Source of the DNA: Bacteroidia bacterium
Lineage (GTDB): Bacteria; Bacteroidota; Bacteroidia; UBA4408
Direction of reading: 5' to 3'
Assembly (NCBI GenBank): GCA_020845635.1
Contig: JADLFI010000023.1
Location: 1-41,974, forward strand
Length of the DNA: 41,974 nucleotides
Part shown: in pieces, positions 9,202 through 18,400 of the stretch
Numbering within the stretch: position 1 is the first letter of the stretch
Layout of the letters: each line of letters opens with the position of its first letter
The notes under the pieces: model-generated
Told to the model about the DNA's origin: nothing
Database searches by the model: none
Seen by the model: only the letters and a program-made list of their open reading frames with translations
Made by a program: the position numbers and the translations under genes

Positions 9202-9558
9202 GTATTTTCTTATCTTATTTTTTGTTGATACTAAGGTTTATTTAGTTAAATACAATATTCCATAGCCAATTTGTCATACAATAACTATTCCGTTTTATCT
9301 TCAACCAATTTAAACTAACCATTTATTGTTACGGTAAAATACTGATAACTAACAAAATGAAACTTGTATTTAAATACTACCCTTTAAAAGTAATCAATAG
9401 TTGTGCCAAGAAACAAATATGCAAATACGGCATAATTTTAACATTCTCAAATATATGAATACTTATTAAAACCATCATAGTAAATTGCCTAATGCAAATT
9501 ATTTATAATCGTTTAATAAACCCAAATATTAATAATACTTTTGCAAAAAACGAATATT
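9202..9558. other. 357-base divergent intergenic region between lon and the PLP enzyme gene
   Basis: AT-rich DNA between two divergent genes. The only firm element is the TACTTTTG box at 9536-9543 for the rightward gene. A 33-codon ATG ORF at 9357-9458 has no promoter or recognisable product. I see no RNA gene, repeat or riboswitch. Confidence 0.5.
9536..9543 (+). promoter_or_regulatory. -7 element (TACTTTTG) of the cystathionine enzyme gene
   Basis: A full TAnnTTTG match 15 bases before the ATG at 9559. It overlaps an upstream in-frame TTG at 9541, so that TTG cannot be transcribed from this promoter and the ATG is the likely start. No clear -33 TTG is visible. Confidence 0.55.
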
Positions 9559-10701
9559 ATGAAATTTGCAACTAAAGCTATACATGCTGGCCAAGAGCCT
9601 GATCCAAGTACTGGAGCAATTATGACTCCAATTTATCAAACCTCAACTTTTTGGCAAGAAAGCCCCGGAAAACATCAGGGGTATGCCTATGCCCGAGGGA
9701 AAAACCCAACCCGAAATGCGCTGGAAAAGTGCATAGCCTCCCTAGAAAATGCTAAACATGCCCTTTGTTTCAGTAGCGGCATGGGCGCTATAGATGGGGT
9801 CGTAAAATTATTGAATGCAGGTGATGAGGTTATTACCGGAAACGATTTATACGGTGGAACATATAGAATGTTTACCAAGGTTTTTGAAAGATTAAATATT
9901 AAGTTTCACTTTATTGATTTAAACCAGCCCGAAAACATAAAAAAGTATATTAACAATAAAACCCGATTGGTTTGGGTTGAAACTCCTACAAACCCTACTA
10001 TGCAAATTGTTGATATTGCTGCTTGCGCAAAAATAACAAAAGAAAATAAATTAATTTTAGGAGTAGATAACACTTTTGCCTCTCCGTATTTGCAAAATCC
10101 GCTTGACTTAGGAGCTGATATAGTAATGCACTCTGTTACCAAGTATATTGGAGGGCACAGCGATGTAATTATGGGAGCACTTTGTACCAATGATGACAAA
10201 CTGCACGAACAATTGGCATTTATTCACAATTCTTGTGGAGCTACCCCGGGACCAATGGATAGCTTTTTGGTTCTTCGCGGAATAAAAACTTTACATTTAC
10301 GTATGGAGCGCCACTGCCTTAACGGAAAAGCAATAGCTCATTTCTTGGCAAAGCATCCGGCTATCGAAAAAGTTTACTGGCCGGGTTTTGAAACACACCC
10401 TAATCATAACATAGCCAAAAAACAAATGAAAGATTTTGGAGGTATGTTATCAATTGTTTTAAAGAATGCCGATTTAGAAAAAACATTTAAAATAGCATCC
10501 TCTTTTAAAGTGTTTTCATTGGCCGAGTCTTTAGGAGGGGTTGAATCTTTGGTTAACCATCCGGCAACAATGACACATGCCTCTATTCCTAAAGCCGAAA
10601 GAGAAGCTGTAGGGGTGGTTGATAATTTATTGCGCCTTAGTGTTGGAGTGGAAGACATAGATGATTTATTGGAAGATTTAAATCAGGCGCTAATCTCCTA
10701 A
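9559..10701 (+). CDS. cystathionine gamma-synthase / gamma-lyase family PLP enzyme
   Basis: A cytosolic fold-type I PLP enzyme of Cys/Met metabolism, 380 residues from the ATG at 9559. The N-terminal FATKAIHAG, the YARGKNPTR active-site loop, SSGMGAI, DNTFASPYLQNPL and the PLP-binding lysine K195 in HSVTKYIGGHSD are all characteristic, as is SLGGVESL near the C-terminus. Sequence motifs alone do not separate cystathionine gamma-synthase (methionine synthesis) from gamma-lyase (cysteine synthesis or H2S release), so no symbol is given. An open frame extends to a TTG at 9541, but that codon lies inside the -7 promoter box. No other sulfur amino-acid gene is adjacent. Confidence 0.9.
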   Translation: MKFATKAIHAGQEPDPSTGAIMTPIYQTSTFWQESPGKHQGYAYARGKNPTRNALEKCIASLENAKHALCFSSGMGAIDGVVKLLNAGDEVITGNDLYGGTYRMFTKVFERLNIKFHFIDLNQPENIKKYINNKTRLVWVETPTNPTMQIVDIAACAKITKENKLILGVDNTFASPYLQNPLDLGADIVMHSVTKYIGGHSDVIMGALCTNDDKLHEQLAFIHNSCGATPGPMDSFLVLRGIKTLHLRMERHCLNGKAIAHFLAKHPAIEKVYWPGFETHPNHNIAKKQMKDFGGMLSIVLKNADLEKTFKIASSFKVFSLAESLGGVESLVNHPATMTHASIPKAEREAVGVVDNLLRLSVGVEDIDDLLEDLNQALIS

Positions 10702-10743
10702 TTCACACTAATTAACGAAATTTTATTTATACTTTTGTTTTTA

Positions 10744-10772
10744 TTGCAAATCATTTATAACTTTATAGTTTG
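10744..10772 (+). promoter_or_regulatory. probable promoter of the M43 metalloprotease gene
   Basis: A TTG at 10744-10746 and ATAGTTTG at 10765-10772 (one mismatch to TAnnTTTG) are 18 bases apart, and the ATG follows 18 bases after the box. A second, perfect box TACTTTTG at 10730-10737 is an alternative. Confidence 0.4.
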
Positions 10773-10790
10773 TAATAAAATAAAAGTAAA

Positions 10791-12887
10791 ATGAAAGTTA
10801 CTATTAAAACTATTTTAATAACGTTTTCCTTATTCTGTTTTAATCGTGTACAGGCACAGGAAATGAACATGTGCAGTACTGTTGAAGCAAACCAACGAAT
10901 GCAGAATTTACATTTTAAGGAGGTAAAAAATGCAGCCGAACAATTAGAAAACGAGACCATTCTCTTTAATCAGCAAAATCGTAGCTCAAGTGCTGTAACT
11001 TATACTATTCCCGTTGTTTTCCATATTTTGCATACCTACGGAACTGAAAATATTTCGGACGAACAAGTTGAAGATGCTGTAAATATTCTTAATCGTGATT
11101 TTAATAAACAAAATGCCGACACCGCAAATATTGTTTCCTCGTTTCAAGGGATAGCGGCTAATGTTGGAATTACTTTTAAACTGGCTAAGCTCGATCCAAA
11201 TGGAAATTGCACCAATGGAATTGATAGAATATACAGCACCTTAACAAATATTGGAGACGATGATTCAAAATTAAATCCTTGGCCACGTAATAAGTATTTG
11301 AATATATGGGTGGTAAAGAATATACTACCAGGCGGAGTAGCCGGTTATTCTATGTATCCTTCAAGTGTAGCCGGGAGTTGGGGAGCAGCAGTTGACGGAA
11401 TAATGATTTTAAATAGTTATGTTGGAAGTATTGGGACAGGCTCCTCAGGACGCAGCCGCGCTCTTACTCATGAGGTTGGTCATTGGCTAAATCTTAAACA
11501 CACTTGGGGAGACAGTAATTCTCCGGGAGTTCAAAGTAATTGTAATATGGATGATAATGTATCTGACACTCCTAATACCATAGGGTGGACATCATGTAAT
11601 TTAAATGGTACTTCTTGTGGGTCATTAGATAATGTACAGAATTATATGGAATATTCTTATTGCAGCAATATGTTTACCGAAGGACAAAAGAGTAGGGTAT
11701 TGGCAGCCTTAACTTCTAATACCGCATCGCGCAATAATTTATGGAAAAGCGCAAACCTAATAGAAACAGGTGTTGATAATACCACCATTTGTATCCCTAA
11801 GGCCGATTTTTATGCAGAATCGCCCCAAAGATGTGTAAACAGCTCTATTAGCTTTTTTGATAATTCCTCATTAGCTCAGGCTACCACATGGCAATGGTCG
11901 TTTCCGGGAGGAACACCATCAAGCTCTAACTTGCAAAATCCGGTTGTTCAATATAACACCCCGGGTGTTTATTCCGTTAGCCTTACTGTAGGTAACCAGT
12001 CCGGAACAGATAGCGTTACTAAAAATGGAATTGTAAATATACTTTCTACAACGCCTAATATTACTGTTCCCGATTTTTATGAAGGTTTTGAAACTTTAAC
12101 ACTTAACGCACCGGGAAGCAATTGGGTTGTTAACAATATAGATGGTGGACCGGCTTGGGCCATAACAAGCAATGCTTCATATACCGGAACCAAATCAATA
12201 AAATTAGCCAATATATCGAGTTCTGTTGGAAGCGTTGATGAGTTTGTTACCCCTTCCATGGATTTATCCCAATTCTCTAATCCTAAATTATATTACCGAA
12301 TAGCGTATGCTTCATTACCCGGAACTCCAGGTGTTGACTATGTGGCCAACTCTTTCCAAATATTATCTTCGGCTGATTGTGGTAAAACATGGGTAGTAAG
12401 AAAGAATTACACCGAAAACAGCTTAGCTACTGTTAATCCGCAAAACTCTGCTTTTACCCCAAACAATCCATCGCAATGGCGTCAAGACTATATAAATCTT
12501 AGTTTGATTGCCGGATTCACCAATATTCAATTTAAATTTAAATTTACTGCCGGAGAAGGGAACAATATTTATATTGATGATATTAATATTAATCAACCTA
12601 CAGCTATTTCCGAATTGGAAGAAATGAAAAATAATTTTAGAATATACCCTAACCCTTCTGACGGAGATGTTTCTGTATATTTCAGTACTATTGATAATTT
12701 TTCAAAGGTTATTGTAAAAATATACGATATAGTTGGTAAAGAAGTATATCATTCCGAAATTGATAAATTAAAAGAAGGAAATCATCAAATCAACCTTAAC
12801 CGTAACCAGCTAAACACTTCGGGTATGTATATGGTTCAAATAATGATTAATGATAATGTTTTTACCAAGAAACTTATATTAAACTAA
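10791..12887 (+). CDS. secreted M43 (pappalysin-like) zinc metalloprotease with T9SS sorting domain
   Basis: An extracellular metalloprotease of 698 residues. A signal peptide (cleavage near VQA|QE, residue 22) precedes an M43 catalytic domain (about 70-318). The zinc site HEVGHWLNLKH gives ligands H227, H231 and H237 with catalytic E228; the family Gly in HExxHxxGxxH is Asn here (N234). NYMEY supplies the Met-turn (M286). A PKD domain follows (about 336-418), then a beta-sandwich resembling MAM or choice-of-anchor J modules (about 428-600), and a type A T9SS sorting domain (about 617-698) opening with FRIYPNPSDG and ending KKLILN. The substrate is unknown. It is transcribed alone, convergent with another secreted-protein gene 24 bases away. 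Confidence 0.9.
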   Translation: MKVTIKTILITFSLFCFNRVQAQEMNMCSTVEANQRMQNLHFKEVKNAAEQLENETILFNQQNRSSSAVTYTIPVVFHILHTYGTENISDEQVEDAVNILNRDFNKQNADTANIVSSFQGIAANVGITFKLAKLDPNGNCTNGIDRIYSTLTNIGDDDSKLNPWPRNKYLNIWVVKNILPGGVAGYSMYPSSVAGSWGAAVDGIMILNSYVGSIGTGSSGRSRALTHEVGHWLNLKHTWGDSNSPGVQSNCNMDDNVSDTPNTIGWTSCNLNGTSCGSLDNVQNYMEYSYCSNMFTEGQKSRVLAALTSNTASRNNLWKSANLIETGVDNTTICIPKADFYAESPQRCVNSSISFFDNSSLAQATTWQWSFPGGTPSSSNLQNPVVQYNTPGVYSVSLTVGNQSGTDSVTKNGIVNILSTTPNITVPDFYEGFETLTLNAPGSNWVVNNIDGGPAWAITSNASYTGTKSIKLANISSSVGSVDEFVTPSMDLSQFSNPKLYYRIAYASLPGTPGVDYVANSFQILSSADCGKTWVVRKNYTENSLATVNPQNSAFTPNNPSQWRQDYINLSLIAGFTNIQFKFKFTAGEGNNIYIDDININQPTAISELEEMKNNFRIYPNPSDGDVSVYFSTIDNFSKVIVKIYDIVGKEVYHSEIDKLKEGNHQINLNRNQLNTSGMYMVQIMINDNVFTKKLILN

Positions 12888-12911
12888 ATCAAATAACCAA
12901 TAGCACCTCCC

Positions 12912-13910
12912 TTAGTGTAAAATATCTTTTAAGCTTACACTTTGGCCTTGTTGATTTAAAAAGGAAATAAAATAAATACCCTGATTATATTTATTTTCAA
13001 TATAAATATGATTTTTTCCGGCATAAACTTGTTCCTCTTTTGTATATACTGTTTGCCCTAATGTATTATATATTTTCACGAGCAATGTTTGAGCATGCGG
13101 GGTATTTATTTCATAATAATTATTCCTTTTCTTCTTTACATCAAATTCAAGATTACTCGTTTCGGTTAATGTGGAGGTAACTACAGAGTTGTTGACAAAC
13201 AACTGTGAACCACTTACAGGACTTGAACCTTGTGTGGTGATGGTGTAAAAACCATGCATTAATAAATAATGTTTATATCCGATCTTATAATATTCAAAAT
13301 AGGTCTCGTTAGATACTCTGGGATTATTGTTAACAGTATCATTATAAGTAGTAATGCGTTTAATACGTAGTACATTGTCTATGGTTTGATTGGGCAATAT
13401 TAATGTTCCCCAACCATCAGCAGTTATAGTACTATATCCGGCTCTGTGCCCATTAGTGTTTGAAACGGCCGCAAACGAATCGCTATAACTATCCATATAG
13501 GTAAAAGGGAAATGCAATTGCTCATAAAAATCAGTGTAAACATAATTAATAAAAGAGCTTCCACCGCCCAAATATGTATATGCGTTTGCCGTTAATTCAA
13601 AATTGTAATAAGGATTACCCGCACCTGTCCATAATACGGTGGCATTAGCCTGTGGAAAATTTGCACCTAATGGAGATTGAGCGTTATTAACTCCGCTAAT
13701 TGTGATATTAGCATTAAACGCAGGGATAACACTATAATCAAAAATTTGCTGTGCTCCGGCAAGCCCTGTATCCACATTTAAAGCATTATAAACTTGCCCT
13801 ATTTGAACACTTTCGCCTTCAAGAATAACAACGGTTGAGTCGATAATGGGCGCTTGAGCCATACAAACATTAGTAAATAAAAATAAAAAACAGGTCAATG
13901 ATTTTTTCAT
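12912..13910 (-). CDS. secreted protein of unknown function with T9SS type A-like C-terminal domain
   Basis: I do not recognise the body of this 332-residue protein. A signal peptide (residues 1-18, hydrophobic core FLFLFTNV, cleavage near CMA|QA) marks it as exported. The central part (about 20-245) is rich in Asn, Thr, Tyr and Gly and looks like beta-structure. The last 80 residues resemble a T9SS type A domain, with VKIYNTLGQTVYTKEE and GIYFISFL, but the usual YPNP opening is missing. The gene converges on the M43 protease gene with only 24 bases between stops and no obvious hairpin. Confidence 0.7.
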   Translation of the reverse strand: MKKSLTCFLFLFTNVCMAQAPIIDSTVVILEGESVQIGQVYNALNVDTGLAGAQQIFDYSVIPAFNANITISGVNNAQSPLGANFPQANATVLWTGAGNPYYNFELTANAYTYLGGGSSFINYVYTDFYEQLHFPFTYMDSYSDSFAAVSNTNGHRAGYSTITADGWGTLILPNQTIDNVLRIKRITTYNDTVNNNPRVSNETYFEYYKIGYKHYLLMHGFYTITTQGSSPVSGSQLFVNNSVVTSTLTETSNLEFDVKKKRNNYYEINTPHAQTLLVKIYNTLGQTVYTKEEQVYAGKNHIYIENKYNQGIYFISFLNQQGQSVSLKDILH

Positions 13911-14066
13911 AGGTATTTTAAGTTCAAAAATTAATCTAAATAATAATTAAGTGTTTCAGACAATTAATATTAAAACTTATAGCTATTGATTAAAAATAGA
14001 AAATCTAACTTAACCGTAAATATATACAGTGAAAGCTTCAAATAATTAATCCATATAACCTTAATT

Positions 14067-14747
14067 TTAGTTGCTGAACGAGGAAAAATTAAATCGTTCT
14101 GTTCCCAATAAATTTTCTTTCACGGCAAACATCACAAGGCCCGCGGTATTGTTTACGCCCAGCTTGTTCATTATGTTTTTTCTATGAGTATTTACAGTAT
14201 GCGTACTTAAACAAAGCTTTTCAGCAATTTGCTTATTTGAAAGTCCTTCGGCTATTAACTTAATAATATCTAACTCTCTGTCTGTAATTGATACCCCTCC
14301 ACAAGTCAAAAGAGAGTTAGATATGGTAGTATTATCAATAAGTTCAAGCTGGTGTAATATTTTACCGCAAATAAAATCTGTCCCCTCTGATGTTTTTTCT
14401 AAAGCTTCAATAATTTCTTCTTTTCCACAATCGTTTAAAATGTAACTATGAACTCCGGACTTAAAACTATTTAATGCAGTTTCTTTTGATGGAAGAGATG
14501 ATATGGCAAGTGTTTTAATCTGCGGGTAGTTTTTCTTTAAAAATACAATAGTATTTATATTAAAACCATCAGAGCTAAAATCAATTACAACCAAATCAAC
14601 GTTTTTTTTAGAAACTATTTGTTGCAATTGTCCCTCATTTTTGGCAGTTCCTAAATATTGGTAGGCCGGCAACTCATCTATTAGTATAGATAACGCCATC
14701 CCTGTAAGGTAGTTACTATTGGCTATAACAACATTAATTAAACTCAT
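14067..14747 (-). CDS. LuxR/NarL-type response regulator with degenerate receiver domain
   Basis: A cytosolic DNA-binding regulator of 226 residues from the ATG at 14747. Residues 1-120 form a receiver-like domain and about 150-215 a LuxR-type helix-turn-helix (TDRELDIIKLIAEGLSNKQI, then STHTVNTHRKNIMNKLGV). The receiver keeps the phospho-acceptor Asp (D56 in VVIDFS), but the usual acidic pair after strand 1 is replaced by ANSN (N10, S11) and the conserved lysine of GYLLKD is Asn (N105). Classical phosphorylation is therefore doubtful. No sensor kinase is adjacent. A TTG at 14768 would extend the frame but sits inside the -7 box CAAAGGTA (minus-strand TACCTTTG, 14766-14773). Confidence 0.82.
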   Translation of the reverse strand: MSLINVVIANSNYLTGMALSILIDELPAYQYLGTAKNEGQLQQIVSKKNVDLVVIDFSSDGFNINTIVFLKKNYPQIKTLAISSLPSKETALNSFKSGVHSYILNDCGKEEIIEALEKTSEGTDFICGKILHQLELIDNTTISNSLLTCGGVSITDRELDIIKLIAEGLSNKQIAEKLCLSTHTVNTHRKNIMNKLGVNNTAGLVMFAVKENLLGTERFNFSSFSN

Positions 14748-14765
14748 TCTAAATAATATTGAAGG

Positions 14766-14773
14766 CAAAGGTA
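14766..14773 (-). promoter_or_regulatory. -7 element of the LuxR-type regulator gene
   Basis: The minus strand reads TACCTTTG, a full TAnnTTTG match. The ATG at 14747 lies 18 bases further on, giving a leader of about a dozen bases. No clear -33 TTG is visible. Confidence 0.5.
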
Positions 14774-14910
14774 ATAATAAAAAATCAATAAGTAAACTAT
14801 TAATATATTTTCAAACTATTAAAGAAAGTTTTATAATTAATTACAAAAAATTTCACCACTTTTTAGCAACATCAAGTTATTATAATTTTAGAAATATTAC
14901 AGATAATATA

Positions 14911-14936
14911 TAGCTTTGAAAAAATAATTATTTTTG
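14911..14936 (+). promoter_or_regulatory. two candidate -7 elements before the basic secreted-protein gene
   Basis: TAGCTTTG (14911-14918) and TATTTTTG (14929-14936) both match TAnnTTTG, 31 and 13 bases before the ATG at 14950. Either could be used; neither has a clear -33 partner. Confidence 0.4.
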
Positions 14937-14949
14937 AGAAAAAATACAG

Positions 14950-15234
14950 ATGAATAAAATAAATAAAGCATCATTACTTATTTTTTTTACTTTTCTATTC
15001 ATTTCGTTTCAAGGCTTTGCCCAGAGTGATGAAGAGCCAGTAAATAAAAAATTTGAGAAAGCTCAAAAAGAACAAAAAATAAAGGAGCAAAAATCAATGC
15101 AAGAGAGAAAAAAAAGGCACGAAAAGATACAAACTCGAAAAACCCGCAAACGAATGAAGGAATCTAAGAAAAAATCAAGAAAAGTAAATGAACCGAAAAA
15201 GGAGTTTTTTTTGATTAGAATATTTAGGAAATGA
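14950..15234 (+). CDS. small, extremely basic exported protein
   Basis: I do not recognise this 94-residue protein. It begins with a clear signal peptide (residues 1-24, core LLIFFTFLFISF, cleavage near GFA|QS). The roughly 70-residue mature part is dominated by Lys, Arg, Glu and Gln, with a strong positive net charge and almost no hydrophobic residues until FFLIRIF at the very end. It could be a helical or disordered periplasmic or surface polycation. Similar Lys-rich short exported proteins are often seen in Bacteroidota genomes without an assigned role. The signal peptide and upstream TAnnTTTG boxes argue that the ORF is real. It stands alone, about 200 bases before the TonB-dependent receptor gene. 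Confidence 0.65.
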   Translation: MNKINKASLLIFFTFLFISFQGFAQSDEEPVNKKFEKAQKEQKIKEQKSMQERKKRHEKIQTRKTRKRMKESKKKSRKVNEPKKEFFLIRIFRK

Positions 15235-15360
15235 GAAAAGAAAGTATAAAAAGCAACGAATAATTATATCTCCAGGCAGGAAAAAAACAAAATAATAATT
15301 ATTGAAATTGGTTAATTCACAACATGTTGCAACAAAAACAAAATAAAGTCTTTTGTTAAA

Positions 15361-15393
15361 TTTGGATAAAAAAATAATTATTATTTATCTTTA
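15361..15393 (+). promoter_or_regulatory. probable promoter of the TonB-receptor operon
   Basis: TTTGG at 15361-15365 and TATCTTTA at 15386-15393 (one mismatch to TAnnTTTG) are 20 bases apart. The ATG at 15435 lies about 40 bases downstream. Confidence 0.4.
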
Positions 15394-15434
15394 CCCACTT
15401 TGAAAAATGATGTTTATCAACATAAAATAATAAT

Positions 15435-18400
15435 ATGATAAAGAAATTTTACTTAATTTTTGCTATGGTAATCAGTTCTATTGTTGGGGTGTATGCCCAA
15501 CAAGGCGGGGCTGTAAAGGTTACCGTAATTGATGGAACAAACAAAGAAACAGTACCTTTTGCTACAGTGGTCGTCATGTCAAAAGGACAACAGGTAACCG
15601 CAGGTGCTGCTAATTTTGATGGTGAAGTTTTGCTTAAGCCCATCCAACCGGGAGTTTATGACATAAAAGTAAGCTATACCGGATACGCAGGTGTTGAAAT
15701 TACAAATGTTTCAATTATTGATGCCAAAACAGCTTACGTTACGGCAACTATCATGCCCGGAGTTGAATTAAAAGTGTTTGAAAAAGTGGAGTATGTGGTA
15801 CCTTTAATTGACCCAAATGCCAGTACCTCAAAAACAGTAACCAAAGAGAGTTACGACAAGATGGCTACCAAAAATATTAACTCGGTAGTTTCGCAATCGG
15901 CAGGTGTTGCACAAGTTGATGAGGGCAAAGAAGTAAATATTCGTGGAGGTCGTTCAAACTCAACAGAAACCTTTATTGATGGGATGCGCGTAATTGGTAC
16001 TTCAGGATTGCCACAATCCAGTATTGAGCAAATTTCTGTTATTACCGGTGGTGTTCCTGCCTCTTTTGGTGATGCTACCTCCGGAATAGTAAACATTACT
16101 ACCAGAGGGCCTCAAAGCACCTTGTTTGGAGGGATTGAGGCTATCAGTTCTGAACTAACCGATAAATATGGATACAACTTTTTAGGATTTTCATTAGGAG
16201 GGCCATTAGTTACAAAGAAAGACTCATCGGGCTTAAAAAAAACTATGTTAGGGTACTTCATTTCAGGTGAAATTTCTACAGAGCGCGATCCCGACCCATC
16301 AGCTATTGGAGTGTGGAAAGTAAAAGATGATGTATTGGCAGATTTGGAGAAGAATCCTTTAAAACCTAACCCTAATGGAAGTAATACCTTGGTACAAAGC
16401 TCACAATTTATTACCAAGGCCGATATGGAGCACGTAAAGGCTAAACAAAACACACGTTCTAACTATGTGCGTTTAAATGGAAAATTAGACTTCTCTCCTA
16501 TTGAAAACTTAAACATTACTTTGGGTGGTATGGTTGATTATAATAATCGCCACGATTATATATATGAGTATTCCCTATTTAACCCTACCAATAATGCACA
16601 GTCAATTGATAAAACCTGGAGGGTTTACGGTCGTTTACAACAAAAATTCAACTCAGCCCCTGAGGGTAAAGAAGAGAAAAGCGCTTCAAACTTAAAAAAT
16701 GCTTTTTATACCTTACAAGCATCTTATACCAAAGTAAAAAATATTGAGCAAGATGACAATCATAAAGACAATTTTTTTGATTATGGATATTTAGGGAAGT
16801 TTAAAACCTATAAGCAAAGAATTTATGAGTATAAAGCTGACCAACAAGCCTTTGCTCAAAATGGCTGGCAAGACACCTTAGTTACTTTTGCACCGGACAC
16901 TATCAGAAACCCGAATGGAGCATCTTATGCTTCAAACTTTTTTGCACTACAGGGAGATGATCCTGCAGGAGCTTATGATAATATTAACAGAATTCAGGCA
17001 AATGGTGGATTAATTAATGGCGACCGTCCTATTAACGTAAATGGATTGTGGTATAACACAGGGCGTCAGTACGGTGGATATTCCATTGAGAACAATAGCC
17101 AATTTAGAATTAGTACCAGTTTCTCAACAGATATTAAAAATCATGCTATTCAATTAGGATTTGAATACGAAAAACGCAATCAAAGTTTTTATAGTATTTC
17201 CCCAATAGGTTTATGGGGCTTGATGTACCAGTTAGCGAACAAAGCTGTTACCGACATTGATTTAACCAAACCTACATATGTCTCAAATGGGATTTACGAT
17301 ACAATAAATTACGAAAGAGGATATAATGAAAACGAAGAGTCATACTTCTCAAAAAGGGTGCGTGACGAATTCAAATTTGCCAAGAATGAGTGGATAGATA
17401 TTCATAATATGAGTCCGGAAGATTTCTCGCTTGATATGTTTAGTGCTGATGACTTGTTAAATAACGGGAATGCTTTTGTGGGATATTATGGATATGATTA
17501 TTTAGGAAACAAACAATCAAACGTAAGTTTTGAAGAATTCTTTACTAAAAAAGATGAAAAAGGAAACCTAACCCGCCCTGTAGGTTCTTTTAACCCAATA
17601 TATATGGCAGGGTATATTCAGGATAAGTTTGACTTTAAAGATTTAAAGTTTAACGTTGGATTAAGGGTGGACTATTTTGATGCTAATCAAAAGGTATTGC
17701 GCGACCCGTACTCTTTATATGCCACCCATAAGGCAGGTGATGTAACCGAACTTAATGGAGTTTCTGTAAAACATCCTTCAAATATTGGAAATGATTATGT
17801 AGTATATGTTAATAGTATAAATGACCCTACTCAAATTGTTGGATATAGAAGTGAAAACAAATGGTACAATTCAGAAGGAGTTGAGGTTAACGACCCTAAA
17901 ATATTAGCCCAAAAAACATCAAACGGGCAAATGACCCCATATTTGATTAATCCTAAAGATGGAGCCACAGACGAAACTAACACCGGAATAAGATCTACTG
18001 CTTTTGACCCTAAAAATTCATTTAAAGATTATGATGTACAGGTTAGTTTTATGCCGCGTATTGCTTTTTCATTCCCAATTTCTGATATGGCGAATTTCTT
18101 TGCCCACTATGACGTATTAACTCAGCGTCCGCCTTCTCGTTTAAGAATGAATATTTTTGACTACTACTTTATGGATATTAATACCGGAGGGGTATTAAAT
18201 AATCCAAACTTAAAACCTGAAAAAACAATTGATTATGAATTAGGATTTACACAGGTTTTAAATGAAAAACAAAATTCGGCAATAACCCTTTCGGCTTTCT
18301 ATCGCGAATTAAAAAACATGATTCAGGTTTCGCGTTTCTCGTATGCTTACCCTGTTTCCTACATGTCGTTTACAAATTTAGATATTGGAACAATAACCGG

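Noticed and set aside
9357-9458. 33-codon ATG ORF in the lon intergenic region
   Set aside because: It has no promoter box, no signal peptide and no recognisable motif, and is of a length expected by chance.
9541-9558. TTG start adding six residues to the cystathionine enzyme
   Set aside because: The TTG lies inside the TACTTTTG promoter box, and the family N-terminus begins at the ATG at 9559.
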